This document shows, piece by piece, positions 34,200 to 44,949 of a stretch of DNA of 64,000 bases (position 1 is the stretch's first letter; each line of letters starts with the position of its first letter). Under the pieces are notes generated by a model. The model was given only the letters and a program-made list of their open reading frames with translations, did not search any database and was not told the origin of the DNA. This DNA comes from Rhizodiscina lignyota. Its lineage: Eukaryota; Ascomycota; Dothideomycetes; Aulographales; Rhizodiscinaceae. The position numbers and the translations under genes were made by a program. The stretch covers positions 744,001-808,000 of the forward strand of contig ML978127.1 in assembly GCA_010015805.1 (NCBI GenBank), given 5' to 3'.

Positions 34200-36077
34200 C
34201 TACTTCGGGGGTATTCCCTTCTCCAGGTTCTCGCCGACGACTTCACCAGCGCCCAAAGCGACGACTTCACCCTTCTTGCTATCCGCTGCACCCGCGTTCT
34301 TCTCGTCCCTCATCATCGGGAATGCAATGACTTCCTTGATACTGTAGTTATTCGTCAAGAACATGACCATGCGATCAATGCCCATGCCCCAGCCTCCCGT
34401 CGGCGGTAGGCCGTGCTCGAGGGCCTCAAGGAAAAGCTCGTCCACCATCTGCGCCTCGTCGTCGCCTTGCGCCTTCTGTCTCGCCTGCTCCTCGAAGCGC
34501 TCGCGTTGCTCGAATGGGTCGTTCAACTCAGTGTAGGCATTAGCGATCTCCTTCTTGCACACAAATGCCTCGAAACGCTCTGTGAGGCCCTGGTGCTCGC
34601 GATGGTCCTTGGCCAGCGGGCTCATCACCTTGGGGTGGTTCATGATGAACGTCGGGCTCACGCAAGTCTCCTCGATGAACTCGCCGACCAGCTTGTCGAG
34701 CATTCTTGCGTTCGTTAGCGGCGGTGAACAGTCGACCTTCGTCTTCGCTAGGACCTTCTTCAAGAATTCGTTCGTCTCATCCGTGTGGAGCTGGTCTGAA
34801 GGTGGGAACTTCTCCCCTGTAGCCTTCTCCAGCTCCGGTATCATCTCGACGCGCCTCCACGGTCGTGACCAGTCGACGTCGTAGATCTCACCATGCTGCG
34901 TCTTGAACTGTGTCTTGAGGCCGCCAGTGACATGCTGGACGAGCCCTGTGACTAATTCCTCCGTCCTGTCCATGACGTCATAATAGTCGGCATATGCTTC
35001 GTAGAACTCGCAGGTCGTAAATTCGGGGTTGTGCGTAAGATCAATGTCCTCGTTCCGGAACTGCTGCCCAATTTCAAACACTCGGGGAAATCCGCCAACT
35101 ACGAGCATCTTAAGCCACAGCTCAGGCGCAACGCGCATGAACATATCCAGGTCGAGGTCATTGTGATGTGTCTTGAAAGGTTTCGCCGTCGCACCTCCAG
35201 CGATCTTGTTCATCATTGGTGTCGAAATCTCTTGGAAGCCGTTGTCCTCGAAGTACCTGCGAATGTAACTGACGATCTTTCCTCGTGTCAGTATGGTGTT
35301 GCGGCTGGTAGGATTCATCATGAAATCGAGGAAGCGCTTGCGTATGCGTGTGTCGTGATCCTTGAGACCATAATGCTCGGTCGGCAGTAAATGTATGCAT
35401 GGGCTGAGAAGCTGAATCTCTGTAGCGAAAATGCTGAGCTCGCCGTCGCCGTCGGTGCGGTTCTTCGGATTCGTCTTGCCGGGAAATCCAACCACACCGA
35501 TAGTGTCACCGCGTTGCAGACGGCTATGCTGGTCGTCGAATGATGGGGAGGGCACGGAGTTCTCCTTTTGTCCAACCACCTGAACCTTGACCCCCTGTGC
35601 CTCTACAACGTAGAACTTGAGGGCACCGAACGATCTTCTTGACAGTATCCTGCCCCCAATGCGGATCTCGTCGTCCTTGACTTGCTCTCCCGCCGTGAGT
35701 CCGTTGTACTTCTCGAAGAACTCGGGCATATTCGTGGTGACTTTGAACTTGTGAGGGTATGGGTTGGGGCTCTTGGTGGAGCGAAGCTCTAATATGTCCC
35801 GAGTCCGGTTCTCCGTGAACTGGGCGGGGTCTAACTCAACATCACCGGCCTTCTTCTTGCTGGGTGCAGGCTTGGGAGGTGCGGCAGCAGCCTTGGCCTC
35901 CTTCTTCGCCATCTTCTCCCGTCTTTTCTGTTCGTTCTTGGATATAGGCTTGTCATCGTTGGGCTGACCATCGGCAGCCTGTCCAGCGGGTGGAGGAGCC
36001 TCGCCATTGGAGATGGCCGCTTGACTCAGTGACTCAGATAGCTGTGCGGCTGCATCTTTGGGAGCCTCGTCCCCCAT
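34200..36077 (-). CDS. KRS1: Lysyl-tRNA synthetase, cytoplasmic
   Basis: A single-exon class II lysyl-tRNA synthetase of 625 residues, which charges tRNA-Lys in the cytosol. The N terminus has a Lys/Ala-rich helix ([17 protein letters not shown], about residues 47-63), the tRNA-binding extension of eukaryotic enzymes. The anticodon-binding OB fold follows ([10 protein letters not shown] and neighbours). Catalytic motif 1 is around FQEISTPMM, motif 2 is [14 protein letters not shown], and motif 3 is [13 protein letters not shown]. There is no mitochondrial presequence from this start. A possible mitochondrial form from an upstream start was not found. Length is normal for a fungal cytosolic enzyme. 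The gene diverges from the Mpv17-family gene. Confidence 0.96.
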   Translation of the reverse strand: MGDEAPKDAAAQLSESLSQAAISNGEAPPPAGQAADGQPNDDKPISKNEQKRREKMAKKEAKAAAAPPKPAPSKKKAGDVELDPAQFTENRTRDILELRSTKSPNPYPHKFKVTTNMPEFFEKYNGLTAGEQVKDDEIRIGGRILSRRSFGALKFYVVEAQGVKVQVVGQKENSVPSPSFDDQHSRLQRGDTIGVVGFPGKTNPKNRTDGDGELSIFATEIQLLSPCIHLLPTEHYGLKDHDTRIRKRFLDFMMNPTSRNTILTRGKIVSYIRRYFEDNGFQEISTPMMNKIAGGATAKPFKTHHNDLDLDMFMRVAPELWLKMLVVGGFPRVFEIGQQFRNEDIDLTHNPEFTTCEFYEAYADYYDVMDRTEELVTGLVQHVTGGLKTQFKTQHGEIYDVDWSRPWRRVEMIPELEKATGEKFPPSDQLHTDETNEFLKKVLAKTKVDCSPPLTNARMLDKLVGEFIEETCVSPTFIMNHPKVMSPLAKDHREHQGLTERFEAFVCKKEIANAYTELNDPFEQRERFEEQARQKAQGDDEAQMVDELFLEALEHGLPPTGGWGMGIDRMVMFLTNNYSIKEVIAFPMMRDEKNAGAADSKKGEVVALGAGEVVGENLEKGIPPK

Positions 36078-36786
36078 GATGAGAAGCTATGTATCGATGC
36101 GTGAAGTGTATGTAGGTTTACGGTGTGGTTGTTCCCGCGAGCTCGACGATTGAGCTGCTTAATGTTTTGGATGTACGATGGTGGAGAGGAAATTTGGAGG
36201 GCGCTTAAAATAGCGAGTGCGTATGCGGCGCCGATGTGATTCGATACCGATGACTCACAGGCGCGGGTGCGCAGCGAAATTGAACAGCTTCGAGTGCAGG
36301 GAGATTGCAGAATGGCGGCAGAGCTTTGGCAGTACGGTAGTGAGATGGTGATGTTAAATTTGTGGTGGCTGTCCCCGCGAAGTCTTGGCGAGTTTGCTCG
36401 ACGCCAGGAACGCGAGGCTCACAGCGCGACAGCTAACCTCCGACTCTCCGCGTCAAAGAACTCGCACATGTGTCCTCTTTATTCGCTTCATTTGTGTTTT
36501 GCAAGGAATGCTGAGGGTGCGGAATTAATAATTGTCCTTTTGATTTGAAGGATGCGACGCTCACCTCCCAAGTCACAGCGTGTCTTCATATAGAGCGCAG
36601 GTGCTCGCTTGTTGCACCTGCAATGTTTGCTGTCATCGGAGGTTGTACTTGCATCAGATTACACCGCCACGGAGTATAGATCGATTGGTTTGATACCCTC
36701 TTTGAAGAAGCTTCAATTGTTGTCCTATACTAGATTCTTTTCTAAACCTCTCTCATGTACCTCCGTTGACTTTGCCTCACCTCAAT
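36078..36786. other. Divergent intergenic region (KRS1 / Mpv17-family)
   Basis: 709 bases between two divergent starts. It should contain both promoters. Open frames here are short and without recognisable content. A TTAATAATT stretch near 36525 and pyrimidine-rich sequence shortly before 36787 are compatible with promoter and leader. Confidence 0.5.
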
Positions 36787-37593
36787 ATGCCTTTCCCATA
36801 CGTCACCGAGGTCATACAAGCGGCCATTCTCAGTGCAACTTCTAACGTCCTAGCACAAGGCATTTCAGCATATAAAGAGGACGTCAGTCATTTGCGCCGC
36901 TTCTGTCCTCCACCAAAGAGACTCTAAGGCTGATATGAAGTCCGACAGCGCGCATTCTCCCTCAACACCGCCCCAATCGTCCAGTTCGTCACCTACGCAA
37001 TCCTCAACACCCCTCTGAACTGCGCCTGGCAGGAATGGCTTGAATCTCAGTTCCCTGGCTCCAGCTCCCCCGACCCTGCGTCCACGCACCCGGCTGGCCC
37101 GAACGCGTACAATGAGAAGAGATCAGACGAGAAGCCGGCGAGCGAGCAGGTCAAAGACAAAGCAGTCGCGAAGAGGAGCACAATAAACGTGCGCAACACG
37201 GCCATCAAGTTCGCCTTGGACCAGACCATCGGCGCGACGTTCAACACGGTGCTCTTCGTGGCAGGCATCAGCGCGCTGAAGGGAATGGGATGGGACGAGA
37301 TCGTGCATGCGCTCAAGAACGTACGCTGAACCTCCCTCTGCCCCTGCCCCATCTACCCTTGAACCGTGCTTCCGTGAACCTCTAGTGATGTCTACTTTGG
37401 CTTGCGTTAAAATATGTAACAAAGAATGACCCCGCCCTAGGACTGCATGCCTATCTACTGGGCCGGAATGAAACTCTGGCCCTTAGTGTCGCTGATCAGC
37501 TTCACGCTCATTCCTGTGGAGAAGAGAGTAGTCTTTGGCAGCATTGTTGGCGTCGCCTGGGGCATCTTCTTGAGTCTGCAGGTCGCACAATGA
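36787..37593 (+). CDS. Mpv17/PMP22-family membrane protein
   Basis: A predicted 206-residue member of the Mpv17/PMP22/Sym1 family of small four-helix membrane proteins of peroxisomes or inner mitochondrial membranes, thought to act as channels. Three exons: 36787-36882, 36949-37320 and 37441-37593. The first donor is GTCAGT, weaker than the others, so the first junction (AYKED/RAFSL) is the least certain. PIVQFVTYAILNTPLNCAWQ and FALDQTIGATFNTVLF are the family's helix 2 and 3 regions. The last exon supplies MKLWPLVSLISFTLIPVEKR, equivalent to the family signature W.x.WP...NF..VP...R, followed by a final helix. A 50-residue hydrophilic insert with Lys, Glu and Ser separates helices 2 and 3. 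Which organelle it serves is not visible. Confidence 0.85.
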
Positions 37594-38196
37594 GCACGCT
37601 CGCGCGATTTTACGGCGGCGAGACGAGAGGACCATTCGGTGTGGGCCTCGCGGTACTGGATGCTGGGATTTCGGCGCTGCTGTACGTAGTTGAGAGTGGG
37701 CTTATGGCGTTGGATCTGATCGAAAGAGATGTCACACCTGCAGTAGAAGATGGATAGACATTGATATTCACCGATTTCATTGTTTATATTCTGGTCAGGT
37801 CTGTTTCGCCCAACCACCGCATACAACATCTCATCATCTGTAGTGAAGCAAGTATGCCATGACGCCTGACGCTCTTGGTCCAGAAAGATCAGTAAATCCA
37901 TTCGCAAATGGATCACGTGCGAAAGACCCTTTTTCTCGTCTTTGAACGCCTAAAATGTAGAAGCAGATCGCTTTTGGTCTAAAAGACAGTAAACCCGCTT
38001 GCAAATGCAATGCAATGGATCACGTGCGGAAGACCTTCCCGACATGCCCATAAAACTCCGAAGCCAGAAAAGAAAAGAAAAAACAATTGCAACGCCGCTG
38101 AAATGGGCCCAAAAAAGCAAAGTTGGTGCAAGTCGTAGATGGTGAAGTCTCGTGTCGTCATATCGATGCTGGTCGAGTTGTTGGATGCGGAGAGGT
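37594..38196. other. Convergent 3' intergenic region
   Basis: 603 bases between the 3' ends of the Mpv17-family gene (+) and the UPF0643-like gene (-). GGATCACGTGCGRAAGACC occurs twice, near 37913 and 38018, together with nearby similar words (TTCGCAAATG / TTGCAAATG), so a stretch of about 25 bases has been duplicated about 105 bases apart. The CACGTG inside is an E-box. No gene seen. Confidence 0.5.
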
Positions 38197-39069
38197 TTAC
38201 TCGATGCTGTATCCGGAGACACCGTCCTCAATGATGAAGTCCATGCGCTTGAACTCGATCGTCTCGTACAGATTACGAGCCTCCAACCGCGCACGCTTGT
38301 GCCATGGTCCGGTACCGCCCAGCTTGGCGTCTTTCTCGGAGCGCCACATGCCTGTTTGATATGTCATCAGATTTATGCTAAATTAAAAAACGCCATAGCT
38401 GCATACATGGATGTACAAGATATAAATGCACGATGAAAGTACAAAGCTTCAAAAAATGGAGATAGGGAAAAACTCACAAGTCGCGAGGTTCCTCCTCTCC
38501 TCATTCGGCGATCCGAAGTAGTACATCAGCAGTCCCCCGCTCTCCACGGCCTCGCGGTGGCTCTCCTTGTCCAGCTGGTACAGTAGATCGCGGTCGACAC
38601 CTTCCTGGAGTTTCGAGAAGAACGCCACGGCATAGAACGTCTGCTTGGACCACGTGTGGCCCTCCTCGGCACAGAGGTCGCGGAGGCGCTCCATCACGAG
38701 TGGCCACTTGATCGCGGTCTCATAGGAAGCAGTCGCATAGGAAGGAGTCGCAAATTCGAAGGCGGTCAAAGCACGTGCCAACAAAGCAGACTGGATGTCG
38801 AGAGTTGAGAGATGGAGCTGATGGCTGAGTTCGGTGTACGGCGAAGTGATGATCAGATCCTGGGCGGTAACTGCAGAGTCTTGACGAGCTTCCATGGCCT
38901 GTGCCTCCCGATGCTTCTCCGGGGTGACTTCTCCGGCGCGCTCGACATTTTCAGCTGGCGATTCCGGAATCTCGCGGGTATCAACAGTCGCTGGGCTCTT
39001 TGCATTTGTCGTTGTCGTGCTTACGTTAGGAAGCGTCAACCCGAGTGTTTCCTTCACGAGAGTAGCCAT
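38197..39069 (-). CDS. UPF0643-like conserved protein
   Basis: A predicted 248-residue soluble protein in two exons, 39069-38478 and 38351-38197, joined in phase 1 (GTGAGT donor, AAACAG acceptor). The N-terminal 80 residues are Thr/Glu/Ala-rich and variable. The rest resembles, from memory, the fungal UPF0643 family (S. pombe PB2B2.08 type): FYAVAFFSKLQEGVDRDLL, then GGLLMYYFGSPNEERRNLAT, and across the junction CMWRSEKDAKLGGTGPWH. The family has no known biochemical role. It lacks a signal peptide or membrane helix. The ending reads FIIEDGVSGYSIE. Without splicing the frame runs on only a few residues, so the second exon is well supported by both splice sites and sense. Confidence 0.75.
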
Positions 39070-41333
39070 TGCTGCTCAGAAATTCGAGAGAATCTAGAGT
39101 GTGTTTATTCGGAAGTCTCAACGGCAGCGATGTCTGCAGCGCTCTTGAGAGTTTCTGGTGCTTCGAGATGGTGAATTAACGACCAGTAGGAAATACGAAG
39201 CACGAAAACGCGAGAGCGAGTGGATTGATGGAAAAGAAGCAAGCAGCGAGTGTAACGGAGAAAAGGAAACAATTGTCTTACGGGCGATGGATGGAATGGT
39301 GCAATTGCACAAAATGTGAGGCCACTGGTGAAAGGAAGCACGCAATAGAGGCTTGTGCGTTCCATACAACGGGCGGAAGTCGCGAGCCTTAATCTCTCTT
39401 TCACCTCCTCCCACAGGGCGCCGGGGGTACAATTCATTTTCTGCCCGCTACTGCCACGTACCATCGATGGCCGAGAGGCCGTACTAATGGGTAACAGCGC
39501 TCGCATATTTCTCTGGCCCGATAAGAGAGGGAGCGAGGTGAGAGGATGGGAAGAGGGCCCAGAAAAGTGGTCTGCGGAGCGCGAGGACAAAGCTCAGCGA
39601 GGAATGCCATACCAAAAGCGGCTTAGTAATGCTGGCCACTCCGATGAATTCCCAACAGACGGCAGTCGAGAAGTTCGCCTCCACGCCTCGACGGGCGTCA
39701 ATCTTCGCGAACGGCTGGTGTCAATCGGCCTTGTCCTGGACTTGCTCGCAGGACGCATGTAGGTACGTTGCAGACTGGCACGAGGCACGAGGCCGCCGGA
39801 CAGGCGTGGAAAGACGTGAGGTCGTCGACTGACGAATGATCGCCAGTAAGGATATCGGCGCTTTTGGCCATGCAACGAGATGCACTGTTAGGCGGAGCAA
39901 ATAAGAGGTCGAGGTCGCCGACTTCCTGCGTCCACGCCTCGTCTCTGCTGGATAGCTGCAATCGTCCCTTCGACACGGCACGCCGAGGCGTCCTGAGAAC
40001 GACAGATGCATGTATGCTTGCCTTTTACGTGGAAAGATACCATCTCACCGGGTTCCAGGCTTCCGGTTGTACGGGTACAGGATCAACGTCGGAAGACGTG
40101 GCATGAGGCGGTGAAGAGCCATCTTCGCCTTCCTCCCCCCAACGCCTTCTTCGACCAGGACGAGGAGACATGAGGGTCGTTTACCGTTTTCCATGAGATG
40201 CAACGATCCCAGCCACTGACATCAAAAACGCCATGAGACCCTGCAGGCTGTACTCCATAGTCGCACGACCTGACGGACTCCATCCCGGCCACGACTCGAA
40301 GGTGTGCTCCCATCGTATATGCAGCTCGAAGATCCGGCAGACTTCGTTATACACGGGATTATGGGTAGCCCTCCCGTCAATAGTGGATCTTGAGGGGCTG
40401 GAGCCGCTTCGGATGCAGCATCTTTTCTTTCATGTAATTGCTTCTGCCGTTGAATCGAGATCATCCCCCAGCAAGTGCTGAATTGGCCAGGGGATCTCTT
40501 CTGGATTGACGCAGAAGAAGCTTCAGCTACACGACCCTGGCGAGCCGCGTATAAATCTCCCACACCCGGCTCGCCTGACCTCGCTGTCTCAAAGTTGGAG
40601 ATGCGGCCGCGCCGCGTCGACCTTTGCTGGATCATGTGGCCAGAATCCTCAGAGCTCTGAAGAGCCTCACCCGGCCGACTTCCGTGCCTTTGCCGAAGTC
40701 TAATTGCTCCTCCCACACCGCTTCTGTAAACGACTGTTTCCGAGCAGAAGCGGAGATCTTGTCTGTTTTAGCCCGGCAGATGCAGAGAATATTGGTGTGC
40801 CCGCTGACTTCCACAAGGAGATCTCGGGCGAGAACCATGAATAATCGATCCGGTAGTCGGCTCGTAAGCAAAGAGGCTTCACAAACGGCCAAATATAAGG
40901 TAGGACGCGGTCGATTCCCAGATGATTAAACAGTGGGAGACGTATTACAGAGACAACGTTGAACTACAATATGCAGCATTGTAAGGGAAACTGATGTCTT
41001 AACGGCTCTCGGGAATAAGAAACCTCAACAAAATTAGAGGGCGGTACTTGCAGATATTTTTCGGCAGGATATTACTTTCACGTTTGAATTATAATACTGC
41101 CACACTCTTCTTCGGGCTTGGTGAGGTTCAACATGAAGTCATCTGACGCAACCGTGACACCAGAGACGTCACTGCCATCAAGTACAAGCCCAGAGAGGAA
41201 TTTAATGCAATCGCACCCATGCGTAGCCGGTGCGCTGGGAATATTCCCGGACACGCCTTCAACTTCCAGGTTGGGATTTTTATTATTCAGGCAACGTAAT
41301 CGGTACATCCACTTCATCGTACATGATTTCACC
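39070..41333. other. 2.3 kb stretch with no recognised gene
   Basis: Between the starts and ends of two - strand genes. The part next to 39069 should be the promoter of the UPF0643-like gene. Several open frames of 60-165 codons exist on both strands but overlap one another and show no motif. A transcribed non-coding RNA cannot be judged from sequence. Confidence 0.45.
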
Positions 41334-43226
41334 TCATACAGCTCCAGGACAAATCTTCAAGCACTGCAACAACTCTTCCACTCTCGCAATTGCATACCCC
41401 ATGCCCGCATCCTCAAGCCCGATCCCAATGACAACTTCATCATCGAGGTAACCCATCTGCATTTCTTCCAGTCCATGCCTCTCCGTTCTCTTTCCCTTCG
41501 CCTTATTCTTCTTGTTCTTATTCCTTCTCCTTGTCTCCCATTTCGCTTCCTCTCTTCCAAACGTATAGCTCACGCTAACCGTATACGTGAAATACACACC
41601 AAGATCCTTTCCCCTCTCCCCTCTCTTGATCGCATCCAACTGCTCCTCGTCACCATCCCAGTTTTCCTCCGCTGAAAAGTCACTTGCACTCTCATTAGCG
41701 AAGAGCAGCGGATGGCGAGTTATAGCAAGCATGTGAAATGGTGGAGTTGCGGACCAGAGCACGAAGTACCGTTCGTACCGCATGGGTAAGCCGAATCTGT
41801 TACCCAATTTGCGCTGTATCACGGCAAGAAAGACGGTGTTGGACTTGGCAGGCTTGCAACTTTCATCGCTCCGCCGACAGAGGATGAGCTTCAGCGAGTT
41901 CGACGTCTGATGCCAGCTCCCCACATTGTCTTTGTCGTAGTGCATTGATGGTAGGTCTTGTACATCTTTTGGTACTGTCTCCACGCAACTTGGCTCCACT
42001 GGACTTGTCAGATTCTCGGAAGTCAGCCCATTGCCGAGCAGTTTGGCGAAAGTGCGCTTGCGTGGCTTGATTTCGTACTGGATGTAGCTCGCCTGGCCTG
42101 GCCCGGCCGAGAAGTACATCCAGTTCTTCTCAATAGGGCCACGACTGTGTGGCGGATTGCGTGTCAGTTCTGTGAGCGTAGGGTAGGACATCAGTGGTGG
42201 TGCCCGTAGCGGGTCATCGTTGCTATTGGTGGCATTTGATATCAAAACATGAAGAGGGTTGTAGAGCGTGCGAAGGTCGACTAGCCAAAGCCCGAAGCAT
42301 GCATAGCGAGACCTGATGGTAAAAAGCCATGTCAGTTTGATATAGAATGGAATGAAGCCTTGATAAAGCTTTACATACTGTGAGTTCGCAATCATCAATG
42401 GCTCTCCCTTGCCGCTCCAGAAAATCCTAGGGTCGTGGAAGCCAGGTATGTCCGGATACGCCTCGAACTCATCAATGCACTTCTCTGCCGGTGTTGGTGG
42501 TACGTTCAGTAGTATTGGCTTCGTCGCACACCGCATCCCTCCTCCAAGTGATACCAGCAATCTCAAGTCATCTGCAGTACATGGCTGCTCCCATTTCTTT
42601 CTCCCATTAGGCGATCCAGTATAGCAAATGTTCGCTTCACAGAGAACGTTCTCTTGGTGCAAGCCGGAGGTGATGATTCGCGATACGATGAGATATTGGT
42701 TTGGCGACCAGTCCGGAAGTGGTATGATCGTGGGATTGAAGAAGACTCGAGTGTCGTCCAGGTTGTCAGGCGGTGTCATCGAGATGTTGAAAATCGGTGA
42801 TGCCGTCAGTCGACTGTGGCCAGTGAATCTGTTCGGCTTGATTGGACATTGGCTGAGCGGCTCGAGATATCTCTCGGTACTTGTGCTGTTGTTGCTGTTC
42901 GAAGGTTGGGGGGAGTGATGCGTGTAGTGGTACGACAGGGCAGGCGACTGATGGTTCTTCCGCGGGCGCTGGAAGGGAAAGACATGCTGATTGAGATCTG
43001 AGAACGGTATGCGGAGAAACAGTTGAAGTTGGAGCGACCGCTCGAAGATGTGAGACACATGAGGGACGTAGCTGTGAGAAAGGGCGCGATACAAGACCAC
43101 GAGAGCAAGACACAGAAGAGAAGGGACGAAAAAGCGGCGAAGAGACGGAGCGTACAACATGGTGCGTGTCTCGCAGAAAGCGCAAACAGTAAGGAACGAA
43201 GTGGAAGATGACACGAACATTGACAT
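41334..43226 (-). CDS. Type II membrane protein, glycosyltransferase-like layout
   Basis: A predicted Golgi-type protein of unknown activity. The frame is open for 630 residues, but a 66-base intron (42378-42313, GTATGT donor, CATCAG acceptor, CTGAC branch site) is likely and would give 608 residues without changing frame; the joined exons read ANSQ/SRYACFG. A short cytosolic tail precedes one hydrophobic anchor (VPSLLCLALVVLYRAL, about residues 33-48). A low-complexity stem rich in Ser, Pro, His and Asn follows, then a globular part with HDPRIFWSGKGEPLMI and IEKNWMYFSAGP. Such DPRIFW..GEP motifs recall five-bladed-propeller or beta-mannosyltransferase-like fungal proteins, a weak resemblance. 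The C terminus has a Lys/Arg-rich insert and ends in LLQCLKICPGAV. Confidence 0.7.
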   Translation of the reverse strand: MSMFVSSSTSFLTVCAFCETRTMLYAPSLRRFFVPSLLCLALVVLYRALSHSYVPHVSHIFERSLQLQLFLRIPFSDLNQHVFPFQRPRKNHQSPALSYHYTHHSPQPSNSNNSTSTERYLEPLSQCPIKPNRFTGHSRLTASPIFNISMTPPDNLDDTRVFFNPTIIPLPDWSPNQYLIVSRIITSGLHQENVLCEANICYTGSPNGRKKWEQPCTADDLRLLVSLGGGMRCATKPILLNVPPTPAEKCIDEFEAYPDIPGFHDPRIFWSGKGEPLMIANSQYVKLYQGFIPFYIKLTWLFTIRSRYACFGLWLVDLRTLYNPLHVLISNATNSNDDPLRAPPLMSYPTLTELTRNPPHSRGPIEKNWMYFSAGPGQASYIQYEIKPRKRTFAKLLGNGLTSENLTSPVEPSCVETVPKDVQDLPSMHYDKDNVGSWHQTSNSLKLILCRRSDESCKPAKSNTVFLAVIQRKLGNRFGLPMRYERYFVLWSATPPFHMLAITRHPLLFANESASDFSAEENWDGDEEQLDAIKRGERGKDLGVYFTYTVSVSYTFGREEAKWETRRRNKNKKNKAKGKRTERHGLEEMQMGYLDDEVVIGIGLEDAGMGYAIARVEELLQCLKICPGAV

Positions 43227-43539
43227 GAATGTGCATATGGAGAAGGCAAGGCATACTCCTGCATTAGCAAGTGCTACCTTACGCGCCTTCCTCTAGGCTT
43301 CAACAGCCCTGGCGCATCAATTCTGATGACGAATATCTTTAAACAGCCTTGTGAATCCCCTGGGATTTATGTACACTGCTTAGAGGACTCGAAATCCGCG
43401 TGGTATCGCAGCAAGGCCCGAAAATGCTGCACCTTTTCCGCCTTTACAATTCCCGGTAACGGTATCATAACGAATCGAAAAGCGCCTTAACAATGCTAAT
43501 GCAACCATCAAACCATTTCTCTGTCATGAGAGGTTTACG
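43227..43539. other. Short intergenic region
   Basis: 313 bases between the start of the type II membrane protein gene and the end of the Sgf11-type gene, both on -. It must hold the promoter of the former and the 3' untranslated region of the latter. I see no gene. Confidence 0.5.
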
Positions 43540-44949
43540 TCAACTCGCTGTGCTTGAAGCCTCATCGCTGACTTTTTGCTTCTTCTTTGGTGTGTTCTCC
43601 GCATCATCATCCTTATCACTTTCCCTTTCCCGCTTCCCATTCTCCGGCTTCACTTTCGACCCGTTTTGTCCTCCAGGTTTCGGTGGCCTCTTCGCGGGTG
43701 TGCCCTCTTTCGTAGTCGGGACACTCGTTTGCGACGGCTTCATCTTCAATACGATCCTCTCCTTGTCCACACTCTTATCTTTATCCTTATCTTTATTCTT
43801 GTCCTTGTCCTTCTCTAGCTTCTCCTGGCTCTGACTGTTAGCCAATGTCTCGCTCGAACTTTGTGCTGCCAGTCTCTCTCGATCCGCCTTCTTGACATAT
43901 TGCCTCTTCTTTACCTTCTTGAGGGGGATATCCTCCAGCTCGTCTCCATCGTCGTCGTCACGGTCTCTCTTCTGTCCTTTCGCCTCGCCCTGATTGCCAG
44001 GACCGGGAGTGCCGGGTCGACTACCCATAGGTGTGCTGCCCATACTTCCGTTCTGCCCACTCAGCTTTGCCATCGCATTTCGACTACTCTGCCTTCCGCT
44101 AATGCCCAGGCACTTCTCCAAGTGTTGCGCGAATCTCGTAATCAGCAGACTCCTCTTGCACCTTGGACACGTATGCCACGGGATGTAGTTCGCGCCTTTA
44201 CTCTGCGGTTGTAGCTTATTGATGCCGTTCTGCACCTGCACGCTTTCGGAGTCTTGTGTGCCACCCTGCGGATCGCTGTTCTGGCTTGCGGGCGTAGAGT
44301 CCTTCTCTGCCCGTGCTTGCTGCTTGATGAGCTCGCGTTCCTTCTTTGTCTTCGCTTGGTCGGTCGGAAACGGCATGCCATACACATCATGGCCGGATTT
44401 CGACACGAATGGGTGGCGTGTGCAGTATTGGGCGTTGAGATCGTCGGGCATCTGAGCGCCGACACCGGAGAGCGGGTATAGGAGACGAGGAAGACGACAT
44501 TGTGGACAGTATATTTGAGGCGTGCTGCGGAGAGGGTTGCCCTTCAGTGTTATGAGGCCATCATTGTACGTCGCACCCGGTGTTTCGACTTTGCCAATCT
44601 TCGCAGTTGTAGGGGTGGGCAAGGAGTTGGAGGGTTTGGTCGGTGTTTCGGAGGATGGGTGAGGAGATTGGAGTTGTGATGACGATGCTGCCATCGAGAC
44701 CTGAGTGGCAGCGGACTGCATTCGTAGGAGCTTCTCGGAGCGATGGGTTTGGAGGACGACGTCGTGGATGATGTTGTACATGGTATCCTCGAAGACAGAA
44801 GTTACCTACAGTTGATTCATGTTAGCTTTGTCAAATTCGTGCCATCATGGCAAGAGTAGACGTACTACTGATGAAAATGTACTTTGTGATATCTGGAGCT
44901 TGGAATTTTCTGACGGCCCCGAGCCGTCGGCTGCGTCTTCTTGCGACAT
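43540..44949 (-). CDS. SGF11: SAGA-associated factor 11-type zinc-finger protein
   Basis: A predicted 449-residue nuclear protein of the Sgf11 family, part of the SAGA histone H2B deubiquitinase module. Two exons, 44949-44866 and 44805-43540, join in phase 0 (GTACGT donor). The signature finger CPRCKRSLLITRFAQHLEKC (Cys241, Cys244, His256, Cys260) followed by LGISGR.SSRNA is the Sgf11 zinc finger that contacts nucleosomal DNA. The helix after the first junction (FEDTMYNIIHDVVLQTHRSE) fits the N-terminal helix that inserts into the Usp/Ubp8 partner. An extra Cys/His set (CPQC at 128-131, CTRH at 156-159) may bind a second zinc. The C-terminal 150 residues are Lys/Asp/Glu-rich with basic nuclear-signal-like stretches. 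It is far longer than yeast Sgf11 (about 99 residues). Confidence 0.85.

Noticed and set aside
40890-40925. GGTCGATTCCCAG as a tRNA T-arm
   Set aside because: No anticodon arm, D-arm or acceptor pairing can be found upstream.
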